Source: an uncultured Cellvibrio sp.
GTDB lineage: Bacteria > Pseudomonadota > Gammaproteobacteria > Pseudomonadales > Cellvibrionaceae
Direction: 5' to 3'
Length of the DNA: 64,000 nucleotides
Assembly: GCA_937958105.1 (NCBI GenBank)
Contig: CALFXJ010000021.1
Span: forward strand, 124,001-188,000
Position numbers and translations under genes: made by a program
Part shown: positions 25,417-33,507 of the stretch, in pieces
Layout of the letters: each line of letters starts with the position of its first letter
Numbering within the stretch: the stretch's first letter is position 1
The notes under the pieces: model-generated
Told to the model about the DNA's origin: nothing
The model's input: only the letters and a program-made list of their open reading frames with translations
Database searches by the model: none

Positions 25417-25738
25417 GAGTGGTTTCTCCTTGCCGGTTATCCCAGCGCCATTGGAAAGGGCGAGCACCGGTTACAGGGTTTTATGTTTATTGTTCAAATA
25501 AAGTGTGGCGAGACTCATGCAGCAGCATAAACCCCACCGACACAGTTTGCGCCGGCTCACTGTGTGGAGAAGTGTTAAATACTGTTAAACATCTGAGACT
25601 GATGTGGCCGTTAGATGCTGCAGATGACCAGCGGCTGGCTGATTTCAGGGAGGAAGAGAGGTTATCGAAAAGCAAACTGCCCGTCCCTTTCCAGTCAACG
25701 GCAACGGAAATGGACAGGCAGTGTCGGGAGTTATTATC
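25417..25738. other. Intergenic region between GH9 start and dsbA end
   Basis: 322 bases without a credible gene. It holds the GH9 promoter. Visible structure: CACAGT (25541-25546) pairing with ACTGTG (25559-25564), and two direct TGTTAAA repeats exactly 10 bases apart (25573 and 25583), which could be a regulator site. Confidence 0.5.
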
Positions 25739-26368
25739 TTAAAGCGCTGCGCGCTCTTTTTCGATCAGGAATTCTGCGACTTTCAGCATCTCGGCCTGTC
25801 CGCTCAGCTTGGAACTGCTGATGCGATACTTGCCGTTAACCACGATTTCCGGTGTACCGGTGATGCCGTAACCGCGTGCGCGTGCATCAGCTTGTTTAAC
25901 CTGGCTGGTTACACCGAAAGAGTTGAAGGTCTTCAATACTTCCGCCTTGTCAGTACCGTAAGCTGATAAAAACGCCGCCCACTGATCCGGAGTATTGAAA
26001 TGCTTGCGCTCCAGGTGAATTGCATTGAATACGGCCATATGCGCTTTATCTTCAATCTTCAATGCCTTGATGGTATAGAAAGCACGGGCCAGATTTTCCA
26101 TCTGCGCGTTCCAGATTGCGGGAGTCTGTACCACGACCACATCATCCGGCTGCTGCTTTTCCCAGGCCTGCAGAATTGGCTCAAAGTTAAAGCAGTGACC
26201 ACAGTGATAAGAAAAAACCTCAGCAACTTCTATCTTCTTGGGATCAACCGTTCTTACCGGTTGTTCGAGCACAATGTAGTGCTGCCCTGCTACATATTTC
26301 TGTGATGATTGTTCAGCGCAGGCTGCAAGAGAGAGAAAAACGGCAAAAAGGGCCACCAGAAAACGCAT
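25739..26368 (-). CDS. dsbA: Thiol:disulfide interchange protein DsbA family
   Basis: A 209-residue exported thioredoxin-fold oxidase that introduces disulfides into periplasmic proteins. The active site is C56-GH-C59, as in PDI, rather than the CPHC of E. coli DsbA. The cis-proline loop reads TGTPEIVVNG. The signal ends in a lipobox-like LAAC (C17), so the protein may be lipid-anchored rather than soluble. It lies just downstream of the cytochrome c4 gene but is separated from it by a terminator. In Pseudomonas the order cytochrome c4-DsbA-next to polA/engB is also found. Confidence 0.9.
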   Translation of the reverse strand: MRFLVALFAVFLSLAACAEQSSQKYVAGQHYIVLEQPVRTVDPKKIEVAEVFSYHCGHCFNFEPILQAWEKQQPDDVVVVQTPAIWNAQMENLARAFYTIKALKIEDKAHMAVFNAIHLERKHFNTPDQWAAFLSAYGTDKAEVLKTFNSFGVTSQVKQADARARGYGITGTPEIVVNGKYRISSSKLSGQAEMLKVAEFLIEKERAAL

Positions 26369-26528
26369 AGGATTTACTCCGTTGTTATCGAATAGAGTTA
26401 AATGTACGCTGCCGCACGCACTATAGAACCGGGAAGGTTATTCAAGTTCCACCGTCAAAAGCAAGCCATCGGCGACGCCGGACAAGGTAAATAACTGAAA
26501 AACCGCTGAAACCAAACCCCGAATAGCA

Positions 26529-26554
26529 AAAAAGGCGACCCAGGTCGCCTTTTT
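26529..26554 (-). terminator. Rho-independent terminator (both strands have T-runs)
   Basis: AAAAAGGCGACC (26529-26540) pairs with GGTCGCCTTTTT (26543-26554). It lies 24 bases beyond the cytochrome c4 stop and separates it from dsbA. Confidence 0.88.
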
Positions 26555-26577
26555 GTTTTACCACCAAACCACACTAA

Positions 26578-27261
26578 TCAGTTCAGGCCAGCGATAAAGT
26601 TAGCTACAGCCTTGATCTCAGCATCGCTCATCTTTTCTGCCACCAGACGCATGATCATCTGGTCACCATCATTGGTGCGGTTTCCGCTACGGAAAGCCAG
26701 CAGTTGTTTTTCGACATATTCAGCATACTGACCGCTCAAGCGGGGGAAGCCTGCCGGTGCGTTACCGTGACCGTCCGGAGCATGACAACCGGTACAGGCA
26801 GGGACACCATTCGCCAGGTTGCCAGCGCGGTATACTTTCTCACCCAGTTCCAGCCCGTCAACCATCAAACCGGAATTTACCTTGACCTGGATTTCTTTGG
26901 CGCCGCTGAGCTGGATTGCCTGGCTGGCAAAGTAGGCGGCCACATCCTGCAGATCCTGCTCGCCCAGATCACGCAACATACCGGTCATCTCCGGTACTGC
27001 GCGCCCGGTGGTGGGCTTTTTCTCCGCATCGGTTTCAAGATCCCAGGCCTGGATGTCCTGCAGTTGCTTCAACAGGTATTTTTCGCCCAATCCCGCAAGC
27101 TTTGGAAAAGTCGGCAGAGGACTGTTGCCATCAGGGCCATGACAAGCGGCACATACCGCTACTTTATCTGCACCCGCTTTGGCATCACCGGCCGCGAATG
27201 CGCCTTGCGCAACAGCCACCAGACCCAGCGAAAAAAGTGCATGCTTCAGTAAATTTTTCAT
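26578..27261 (-). CDS. Diheme cytochrome c4
   Basis: A 227-residue periplasmic electron carrier with two class I cytochrome domains. Signal peptide ends near AFA-AGDA. Heme sites are C37-AA-C40-H41 and C156-TG-C159-H160. Methionine ligands are probably in MTGMLRDLGEQDLQDVAAYFA and at the equivalent C-terminal position (DQMIMRLVAEKMSD). It probably delivers electrons to the cytochrome c oxidase encoded about 15 kb downstream or to another terminal oxidase. Confidence 0.93.
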   Translation of the reverse strand: MKNLLKHALFSLGLVAVAQGAFAAGDAKAGADKVAVCAACHGPDGNSPLPTFPKLAGLGEKYLLKQLQDIQAWDLETDAEKKPTTGRAVPEMTGMLRDLGEQDLQDVAAYFASQAIQLSGAKEIQVKVNSGLMVDGLELGEKVYRAGNLANGVPACTGCHAPDGHGNAPAGFPRLSGQYAEYVEKQLLAFRSGNRTNDGDQMIMRLVAEKMSDAEIKAVANFIAGLN

Positions 27262-27441
27262 TGGCTAACCCGTTGTTCTGATTATGTTTCGTAACAAATT
27301 ACGACGTTTTCTTCTGCGGCCCGATTGGCCTTGCCTGTTCTGCTCAGGCTACAATTCCGCCCCCTGTTACGGGAACGGCGACATAGAAGCGGTTCGCATT
27401 ATATACCAACCGTTTAATAACACACCATTTTGCAGGGCTTT

Positions 27442-28080
27442 ATGTGCAGCGACATTGTTTTTAGCAAGGCTTATTTCACCAAGAGCGCGCCCAGCCTGCG
27501 TGAGTGCCCGCCGGAAACCGGCGTGGAAGTGGCCTTTGCCGGCCGCTCCAATGCGGGAAAATCCAGCGCAATCAATGCGTTAACCAACAGCAAACTTGCC
27601 CGCACCAGTAAAACCCCGGGGCGGACTCAGCTGATCAATTTTTTTAATCTGTCGGAGACACAGCGGCTTGTGGACCTCCCCGGCTACGGCTACGCCAAAG
27701 TTTCGCGGGAGATGAAGGAAGAATGGCAACGCAATCTTTCTGAATATCTCCAGAAACGCCAGAGCCTGCGTGGCCTGATCCTGCTGATGGACATTCGTCA
27801 TCCGCTGCAGGAATTTGACGCCACCATGCTGCAGTGGGCCATCGATGCCGATATGCCGGTACACATCCTGCTGACCAAGGCAGATAAGCTGAATCGAGGG
27901 CCTGCCAATAACGTGCGTCAGGCAGTGATCAAGCAGCTAAAGACTGCGGGCATCGCAGATCGCACCAGCGTACAGTGCTTTTCCGCACTGAAGCGCACCG
28001 GTATCGAGGAACTGCAGTCAATACTGCAATCCTGGCTGACACTGAATGAACCGCTTTCAGAACCCACGCCCTTGGCCTGA
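27442..28080 (+). CDS. engB: Ribosome biogenesis GTPase EngB (YihA/YsxC)
   Basis: A 212-residue small GTPase for large-subunit assembly. G1 is GRSNAGKS (34-41), G2/G3 follow as the PGRTQLINFF stretch and DLPGYG, G4 is TKAD and G5 is near CFSALK. ATG 27442 is chosen over an in-frame TTG at 27430 because CAGGG sits just upstream and the shorter form matches family starts. It diverges from cytochrome c4 and converges on polA, the same arrangement as in E. coli and Pseudomonas. Confidence 0.95.
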   Translation: MCSDIVFSKAYFTKSAPSLRECPPETGVEVAFAGRSNAGKSSAINALTNSKLARTSKTPGRTQLINFFNLSETQRLVDLPGYGYAKVSREMKEEWQRNLSEYLQKRQSLRGLILLMDIRHPLQEFDATMLQWAIDADMPVHILLTKADKLNRGPANNVRQAVIKQLKTAGIADRTSVQCFSALKRTGIEELQSILQSWLTLNEPLSEPTPLA

Positions 28081-28090
28081 CGACAGGCAA

Positions 28091-28200
28091 AAAAAATCCG
28101 GTGACTCAAGAGGAAGATCACCGGAGTAAGGACTGACACCCTTGGGGTGATGTCAGTTGAAGCGGTTACAGAAGCTATGGGGAGTAGCAACTTGCATTCA
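28091..28200 (-). ncRNA. Candidate small RNA B in the engB-polA gap
   Basis: On the minus strand a terminator (TCCGGTGA pairing with TCACCGGA, 28097-28125, then T-run complementary to 28091-28096) ends a stretch without coding potential. Upstream is a GAACTT element (28233-28228) and, 17 bases on, TCGTAA (28210-28205), which resembles an extracytoplasmic sigma (RpoE/AlgU) promoter. The stretch contains an unpaired C-rich CTACTCCCCATAG and a hairpin CTGAC...GTCAG. Position matches Spot 42 (E. coli) and ErsA (Pseudomonas). Expression is unproven. Confidence 0.5.
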
Positions 28201-28316
28201 GGGTTTACGACCGACGGTTCAATCATTAAGTTCAACGGTCACTGAAAAATTTCCCTGACTCCCGTTTCCTGCCCCTGAAGTGCTTAAAAAATCCCCTAAG
28301 TACCTGAATTCAGCTT

Positions 28317-28432
28317 AAAAAAAACCCCGACTCATCATCGGGGCTGCTTCGCTTGATACTTAGAAGGCTTAGCTGGCTTAAAAAGCCAATCAGGGGGAGG
28401 AGTTAGCTCATGAACATAAAACACACAGTACT
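28317..28432 (-). ncRNA. Candidate small RNA A in the engB-polA gap
   Basis: On the minus strand CCCCGA-loop-TCGGGG (28343-28325) is followed by eight T, a strong terminator about 160 bases beyond the polA stop. Upstream lies a C-rich anti-Shine-Dalgarno-like tract CTCCTCCCCC (about 28402-28393) and a hairpin around GGCTTTTTAAGCC. Further up, GAACTA with TCACA 17 bases later (near 28460-28434) is a weaker RpoE-like promoter. It could instead be the extended 3' end of polA mRNA. The 5' end is approximate. Confidence 0.45.
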
Positions 28433-28503
28433 GTGACCCCCGGCTGACTTGATTAGTTCACATCCAATGTAGAATTTTTTGGCGACCCGGTCACAACCCC
28501 GGT

Positions 28504-31290
28504 TCAGTGCGCCTCGTCCCAGTTGCTGCCTACGCCCACCTCGACCAGCAGAGGCACCTTCAGTGCGGCTGCGGAGGACATGAACTCTCTGAGCGGCTCA
28601 GTAACAGCCTCTACCTGATCTTCGGCCACTTCCAGGACAAGTTCATCGTGTACCTGCATGATCATGCGCGCGTCCAGCCCGCTTTCCGCCAGCCAGGCAT
28701 CTACCGCAATCATCGCCGTTTTAATGATATCCGCCGCTGTGCCCTGCATAGGGGCGTTGATGGCCGTACGCTCCGCTGCGAGCTGGAGGTTCTTATTGCG
28801 GGCATTGATATCGGGAAGATAAAGCCGGCGGCCAAACAGGGTCTCCACAAAGCCCTGCTCATGTGCGAGCGCCCGCGTTTCGTTCATATACCTCTGAACG
28901 CCCGGGTAACGCTCAAAATAGCGGTCGATATACTGCTGCGCCTCGGTGCGACCCAGATGCAGCTGCTTGGCCAGCCCGAATGCCGACATGCCATAAATCA
29001 GGCCGAAGTTGATGGCCTTGGCGCTGCGACGCATCTCTGGTGTCACCTGCTCAAGGCCGACCCCGAATACTTCCGCAGCCGTGGCCCGGTGTACATCCAG
29101 CTCCTGCTCAAAGGCATTCAGCAGACCAGCATCTTCTGACAGATGGGCCATGATGCGCAGCTCAATCTGGGAGTAGTCGGCAGCGAGGATTTTATAGCCC
29201 GGCGGCGCGATAAAGGCCTGACGAATGCGGCGCCCTTCTTCGTTGCGGATAGGGATGTTCTGGAGGTTCGGGTCGGTAGACGACAGCCGACCGGTAGCAG
29301 CGACAGCCTGATGATAGGAGGTATGAATCCGCTTGGTCTGCGGATTGATCATCAGTGGCAGCTTATCGGTGTAGGTGGACTTAAGCTTGGCGAGCATTCG
29401 GTATTCCATGAGCACCTTGGGCAAGGGATAATCCAGCGCCAGCTCCTGCAATACATCCTCTGCGGTTGAGGGCGATCCTGTCGGTGTCTTCTTGATGACC
29501 GGCAGCTTGAGCTGATCAAACAGAATCGCACCCAGCTGCTTGGGAGACCCCAGATTGAACGCCTGTCCGGCAATATCAAAGGCCTTGCGCTCCAACTCCA
29601 CCATGCGCTCGCCCAGCTCAATGCTCTGTTGACCGAGGAGCCGTGCATCCACGAACGCGCCATTGCGTTCAATATTGGACAGGACAGGCAGCAGCGGCAT
29701 TTCGATGCTGGTAAACACCTTCTTCAGCGAAGGCACAGCGTCCAGCTCCGGCCAGATACGTTGATGCAGACGCAGGGTAATGTCGGCATCTTCCGCTGCA
29801 TATGGCGCAGCATCTTCTACCTTAATCTGGTTAAAGGTGAGCTGTTTTGCGCCTTTACCGGCGATGTCCTCGAACAGAATCGTCTTGTGATCCAGATACT
29901 TCAGCGCAAGATCATCCATGTTATGGCGACTGCCCACCGAATTGAGCACATAGGATTCAAGCATAGTGTCGTAGGCGATTCCCGTCAGCCGGACGCCATG
30001 GTTTAACAGCACACTGCGGTCGTACTTCAAGTTCTGTCCGACCTTTTGTTTGTGCGGGTTTTCCAGCAGGGGTTTGAGCGCCTGCAATACCGCCTGAAGA
30101 TCCAGCTGTTCCGGCGCGCCCATGTAATCATGGCCACAGGGGACATAGGCAGCCTCACCTGGAGCGATAGCAAAAGACAGCCCCACAATCCGGGCCTGCA
30201 TGGCATCAAGGCTCGTGGTTTCCGTATCGAATGCAAACAGGTCCACCGCTTCCAGCCGCGCAATCCAGTCCGACAAGCGGGCCATATCCGTAATGGTTTC
30301 GTAACGTGCTTCTACAGCTTCATTTACGCGTTGCTGCAGCTCAGATGGCGCGCTTGATGAGTCAGCTGCGGAAGCCGGATCTGCCGCCGGCGCTGCTGCA
30401 CCGGCTTCGCTCAGCTCCGCCACCCAGCTTTTAAATTCCAATTCTGTAAAAAGCGCGAGCAATCGCTGATTATCCGGCTGGCCGATATGGATCGACTCCG
30501 GTGTCACCGCTAACGGAACATCGGTCTTGATGGTCGCCAGCTGGTAGGACAGGTAGGCTTGATCGCGATGCTCCACCAGTTTTTCAGGCATCTTCTTCGC
30601 GCCGCGAAAGTCCAGGCTGCGCACCGCTTCAAGGTCGGCGTATATGGCATCAAGCCCTCCCAGGCCCTGAATCAAACCGAGCGCGGTCTTCTCACCCACT
30701 CCCGGCACCCCGGGGATGTTGTCCACCTTGTCGCCCATCAGAGCAAGGAAGTCGATCATCCGCTCCGGCCCGAAGCCGTATTTTTCTTTAACAGCGGCTA
30801 CATCCAGATAGCTTTCCGTCATAGTGTTAACCAGGTGGACATGCTCACACACCAGCTGCGCCATATCCTTGTCGCCCGTTGAGATAACAACTGGATGGGC
30901 TTTCTCCGCAGCCTGTCGCGCGAGAGTACCGATGACGTCATCCGCCTCCACCCCTTCAACAACCAGCAGCGGCAGCCCCATCGCCGTCACAATGTCATAG
31001 ATAGGTTGAACCTGCGGGCGCAGATCGTCCGGCATTGGGGGCCGGTTCGCTTTATAAGCAGCAAAAAGATCATCGCGAAAGGTCTTTCCTTTCGCATCGA
31101 AGACGACTGCGATGGGGCTCTGGGGATAGTCTTTGCGCAGGCGGCGCAACATATTGATCACGCCTTTTACCGCCCCGGTCGGCTGCCCCTTGGAATTGGT
31201 CAGGGGTGGCAGCGCATGGTAGGCGCGGTACAAATAAGAGGAGCCGTCGACCAGCACCAGAGGGGCTACAGGGAATTCTTTCTGGACCAT
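28504..31290 (-). CDS. polA: DNA polymerase I
   Basis: A 928-residue repair and Okazaki-fragment polymerase, the same length as E. coli PolA. The 5' nuclease domain (1-300) shows LVDGSSYLYRAYHA and ISTGDKDMAQLV. The 3'-5' exonuclease domain (about 330-520) keeps its acidic residues in FAFDTETTSLD, so proofreading should be intact. The polymerase domain has motif A LAADYSQIELRIMAHLS, the O-helix RRSAKAINFGLIYGMS and motif C MIMQVHDELVLEV. An Ala/Ser-rich linker sits near residue 300. The gene is transcribed alone. Confidence 0.98.
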   Translation of the reverse strand: MVQKEFPVAPLVLVDGSSYLYRAYHALPPLTNSKGQPTGAVKGVINMLRRLRKDYPQSPIAVVFDAKGKTFRDDLFAAYKANRPPMPDDLRPQVQPIYDIVTAMGLPLLVVEGVEADDVIGTLARQAAEKAHPVVISTGDKDMAQLVCEHVHLVNTMTESYLDVAAVKEKYGFGPERMIDFLALMGDKVDNIPGVPGVGEKTALGLIQGLGGLDAIYADLEAVRSLDFRGAKKMPEKLVEHRDQAYLSYQLATIKTDVPLAVTPESIHIGQPDNQRLLALFTELEFKSWVAELSEAGAAAPAADPASAADSSSAPSELQQRVNEAVEARYETITDMARLSDWIARLEAVDLFAFDTETTSLDAMQARIVGLSFAIAPGEAAYVPCGHDYMGAPEQLDLQAVLQALKPLLENPHKQKVGQNLKYDRSVLLNHGVRLTGIAYDTMLESYVLNSVGSRHNMDDLALKYLDHKTILFEDIAGKGAKQLTFNQIKVEDAAPYAAEDADITLRLHQRIWPELDAVPSLKKVFTSIEMPLLPVLSNIERNGAFVDARLLGQQSIELGERMVELERKAFDIAGQAFNLGSPKQLGAILFDQLKLPVIKKTPTGSPSTAEDVLQELALDYPLPKVLMEYRMLAKLKSTYTDKLPLMINPQTKRIHTSYHQAVAATGRLSSTDPNLQNIPIRNEEGRRIRQAFIAPPGYKILAADYSQIELRIMAHLSEDAGLLNAFEQELDVHRATAAEVFGVGLEQVTPEMRRSAKAINFGLIYGMSAFGLAKQLHLGRTEAQQYIDRYFERYPGVQRYMNETRALAHEQGFVETLFGRRLYLPDINARNKNLQLAAERTAINAPMQGTAADIIKTAMIAVDAWLAESGLDARMIMQVHDELVLEVAEDQVEAVTEPLREFMSSAAALKVPLLVEVGVGSNWDEAH

Positions 31291-31705
31291 GAATCATCCA
31301 TCTTTTATGTGCAGGAGAAGTTTCTGCCCCCAAGAGGCAGGCTTAAATGAAGAAACGCAGGATACACGAAACACCCCGCTGGTTGCCCCACTCGCCCTCT
31401 TCCAGTCACGCACTAAGGCAACATCTGGCGTAAATTTCATTTTATCCACGCTATTTTCCTTCGACTAACTTGGCCCAGGCAAAGTGTTACCTTGTGTTAC
31501 TGCATGCCATACCTGACAAAAAACCTGCAAAAACGCCCGTAACCACCGGTATTCCTTCACAAAATAGTCATGAACCCTAAATTATTCTGAAATACCACTA
31601 GCGGAAAATAATAAATGTGTTACTATGGGTAACATCAAGTAACAAAACGCAGGTTGAGCCGGGAATACCTGTTCGCCTAAGGCAAACATCCCACGGAGGA
31701 CGAAA
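31291..31705. promoter_or_regulatory. Upstream region with 10-bp-phased GTTAC half-sites
   Basis: 415 bases between divergent polA and the small secreted protein. GTTAC occurs at 31486 and 31496, and again at 31619. The inverse GTAAC occurs at 31629 and 31639. Within each cluster the spacing is exactly 10 bases. The second cluster forms the palindrome TGTTAC-TATGG-GTAACA. The array resembles a multi-site operator on one helix face, upstream of the small gene. No gene is seen in this stretch. Confidence 0.6.
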
Positions 31706-31969
31706 ATGAAAAAACTACTTTTTATCGCTGCAGCGCTGTTATTCGCTACTAATGTACTGGCTGATGACGCTGGAGCTTACTCTAACCTGACTATTGCAGC
31801 GGCCCAGACTGGCAGCACACTGAGCTGGACTCTGGAGAAGGCTGAAACTGCTGTTGAGCAACGCCACACTGACATCCTGGCGGAAAAGACTGACGCATTG
31901 AATGAAAAGCTGAATGCTAAGCTGGAAAAAAGTCTGGAAGAAAAATTCAACAGCCAACTGAATTTCTGA
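31706..31969 (+). CDS. Small secreted alpha-helical protein
   Basis: An 87-residue precursor with a textbook signal peptide (MKKLLFIAAALLFATNVLA, cleavage before D20). The mature part of 68 residues is Ala/Glu/Lys/Leu-rich and looks helical, with a repeated pattern EKTDALNEKLNAKLEKSLEEKF near the C-terminus. There is no cysteine. I do not recognise the family. Start ATG follows CGGAGGACGAAA, a very strong ribosome site, and a strong terminator follows, so this is likely a well-expressed monocistronic gene. It could be a periplasmic chaperone-like or surface peptide. Confidence 0.85.
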   Translation: MKKLLFIAAALLFATNVLADDAGAYSNLTIAAAQTGSTLSWTLEKAETAVEQRHTDILAEKTDALNEKLNAKLEKSLEEKFNSQLNF

Positions 31970-32024
31970 TTTTCTTCCGGTTCGCTTCTCGAGCCGGATA
32001 ATTAATTTTTTCTCCTCGTGATTA

Positions 32025-32078
32025 AACCCTGTGTCGACACTTATTTCGTTTAGTGTCAAAAACACAGGGTTCTTTTTT
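32025..32078 (+). terminator. Rho-independent terminator of the small secreted protein gene
   Basis: Outer arms AACCCTGTGT (32025-32034) and ACACAGGGTT (32062-32071), inner arms GACACT (32036-32041) and AGTGTC (32052-32057), then TCTTTTTT. Confidence 0.9.
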
Positions 32079-32249
32079 ATCCATATCACAATTTTGATAT
32101 TTAATGCTCATTAAGTGAGCTACCGCCCTGAAAGTTTTTTCCCTTCACCTACACTGTGAGCAACTCCTTCATCGAGGCATCGTAAGAAAGGACGATGTAC
32201 TTGTTCCGGATGACCGCTAATCAGCTTTTTGAATAGCCAAGGAATATTT

Positions 32250-32534
32250 ATGGACACTCTGATTTTCTCGCAGTCTGCCATCTTCCGCTTACAGCAACTG
32301 GGTAGCCATTACTACCATTACAGTGGCGTAAGGTACAGGCTCGCGACGCAGGAAGGTATTCTTGATCTATTAAGAAACGCTGCGCTGGCGCGGGACGCGG
32401 GTGTAAGAGATTCTTATGATGCTTTTGTGACGGAATTAAATAAGGATCAGATTGAATCCTTATCCGCGCGCGGCGTCACCCTGCGTTTACCGTTGCATTT
32501 CTCCCGCAACCGAGCCATTCGCCAAGCAAGCTGA
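32250..32534 (+). CDS. Small protein of unknown family, paralogue 1 (flanks znu locus)
   Basis: A 94-residue soluble protein starting MDTLIFSQSAIFRLQQL. It is clearly homologous along its length to the 93-residue product at 35921-36202: both share xTLIFSQ, LQQL, GI(L/I)DLL, ELNK and Q(I/L)xxLxxxGV, about half the residues identical by eye. No signal, membrane segment or known motif; predicted mostly helical. AAGGAA precedes ATG 32250. Its last 48 bases overlap the 3' end of znuA on the other strand. Homology of the C-terminal tail with the paralogue argues the overlap is real. Confidence 0.8.
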   Translation: MDTLIFSQSAIFRLQQLGSHYYHYSGVRYRLATQEGILDLLRNAALARDAGVRDSYDAFVTELNKDQIESLSARGVTLRLPLHFSRNRAIRQAS

Positions 32535-33422
32535 AAAAGCTTGCGCCATCTTCTCCAATAGCTGTTGATAGGACGCGACATCTTCTTCACCAATTGGGTC
32601 AAGAACTGCGACGTTTAATTCGAGTTCTGCTGCCAGATCTTTCGCTATACGCATGTCGTAATAAGGTTCGGTAAAAAGACACAAAGCCTGGTTTTTTAAT
32701 TTTTTTCGCAGGTCATATAAATGTTTTGCACCGGGGCGGCGCTCCGGTGTGAAGGTAACGTAGGCTAATTGTTCCAGATCATAGCGCTCTACAAAATGAA
32801 GATATCCTTCATGATAAACCGCAAATCCTTTGTGCCTTACCGGTGCCAGTGTCGTCGCCAGTCGCTGATCCAACCCGGTAACAGCCTGTGAAAAATGATC
32901 AGCATTTTCGGCGTAAAAAGCGGCTGAGTCGGGATCTATCTCGCCAAACTTTTCCGCCAGTGCCCGGGCAATAACAATCGCGTTGCGTGGATCAAGCCAG
33001 ACATGGGGATCGTGGCCGTGGTGGTGGCCTGCACCATCAGCATGAGCATGTGGTTCTTCTTCCGGCCAGTTCATCCCGGGCAGCTCATACACAGTCAGGC
33101 GCTTGCTGGCTGCAATGTTATTCAAGGGACGCTGCAGAAATACTTCCAGTTCCGGCCCCACCCACAACACAACATCCGCCTGCTGCAAGCGGCGCACATC
33201 CGATACCCGCAGAGGATAGTCATGGGGTGATGCTTTGATCGGGAGCAATGTCTCGACAGTCGCTTTACCGCCTGCAACTTCGTTCGCGATCAAGGCTAAC
33301 GGCTTGATGCTGGCTAATACTTTAACTTCCGCCGCACCAGCCTGGGAAAGCAGGATGAGCGCAAGCAATACGAGACATCTGAGAACAGGGGCTGAGCCAG
33401 TAAGTGACATAGAAGACGCCAT
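32487..33422 (-). CDS. znuA: Zinc ABC transporter, periplasmic zinc-binding protein ZnuA
   Basis: A 311-residue cluster 9 solute-binding protein that captures Zn in the periplasm for ZnuBC. Signal peptide ends near SQAGA-AEVKVLASIKPLALIA. Zinc ligands are expected at the His after LLPIKASP (SPHDY), in the His-rich loop EEPHAHADGAGHHHGHDPHVWLDP, at the YHEGYLHF histidine and at the C-terminal acidic position (DPIG). Start is uncertain: ATG 33422 or 33410 both open a signal peptide without a good ribosome site; an ATG at 33470 lies in the putative Zur box and is unlikely. It diverges from zur. Confidence 0.93.
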   Translation of the reverse strand: MASSMSLTGSAPVLRCLVLLALILLSQAGAAEVKVLASIKPLALIANEVAGGKATVETLLPIKASPHDYPLRVSDVRRLQQADVVLWVGPELEVFLQRPLNNIAASKRLTVYELPGMNWPEEEPHAHADGAGHHHGHDPHVWLDPRNAIVIARALAEKFGEIDPDSAAFYAENADHFSQAVTGLDQRLATTLAPVRHKGFAVYHEGYLHFVERYDLEQLAYVTFTPERRPGAKHLYDLRKKLKNQALCLFTEPYYDMRIAKDLAAELELNVAVLDPIGEEDVASYQQLLEKMAQAFSACLANGSVAGEMQR

Positions 33423-33454
33423 GGGAGGAATTGAAGACCGGTAGTTCCGCGGAC

Positions 33455-33469
33455 TGTTATAGAGTAACA
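33455..33469. promoter_or_regulatory. Putative Zur box between znuA and zur-znuCB
   Basis: TGTTATAGAGTAACA, a 15-base palindrome that matches the TGTTATAnnATAACA-type gammaproteobacterial Zur operator with one mismatch. An overlapping second palindrome TAACA-TACT-TGTTA (33465-33478) follows. It sits centrally in the 85-base divergent gap, so Zn-bound Zur should repress both znuA and zur-znuC-znuB. Confidence 0.8.
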
Positions 33470-33507
33470 TACTTGTTATTGCCAGCTCACCGGAAACTTG
33501 TCCCGCT

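Noticed and set aside
27918..28235. 105-codon minus-strand frame over the engB end and the sRNA region
   Set aside because: Overlaps engB, spans a terminator, and lacks protein-like composition.
28410..28436. Eight-codon plus-strand leader peptide with a strong Shine-Dalgarno-like GGGGGAGGAG
   Set aside because: The G-rich tract is the complement of the candidate sRNA's C-rich seed; no gene follows on that strand.
31617..31643. GTTAC/GTAAC palindrome as a Zur box
   Set aside because: The palindrome is 17 bases with GC-rich inner bases and differs in spacing from the 15-base Zur site at 33455.
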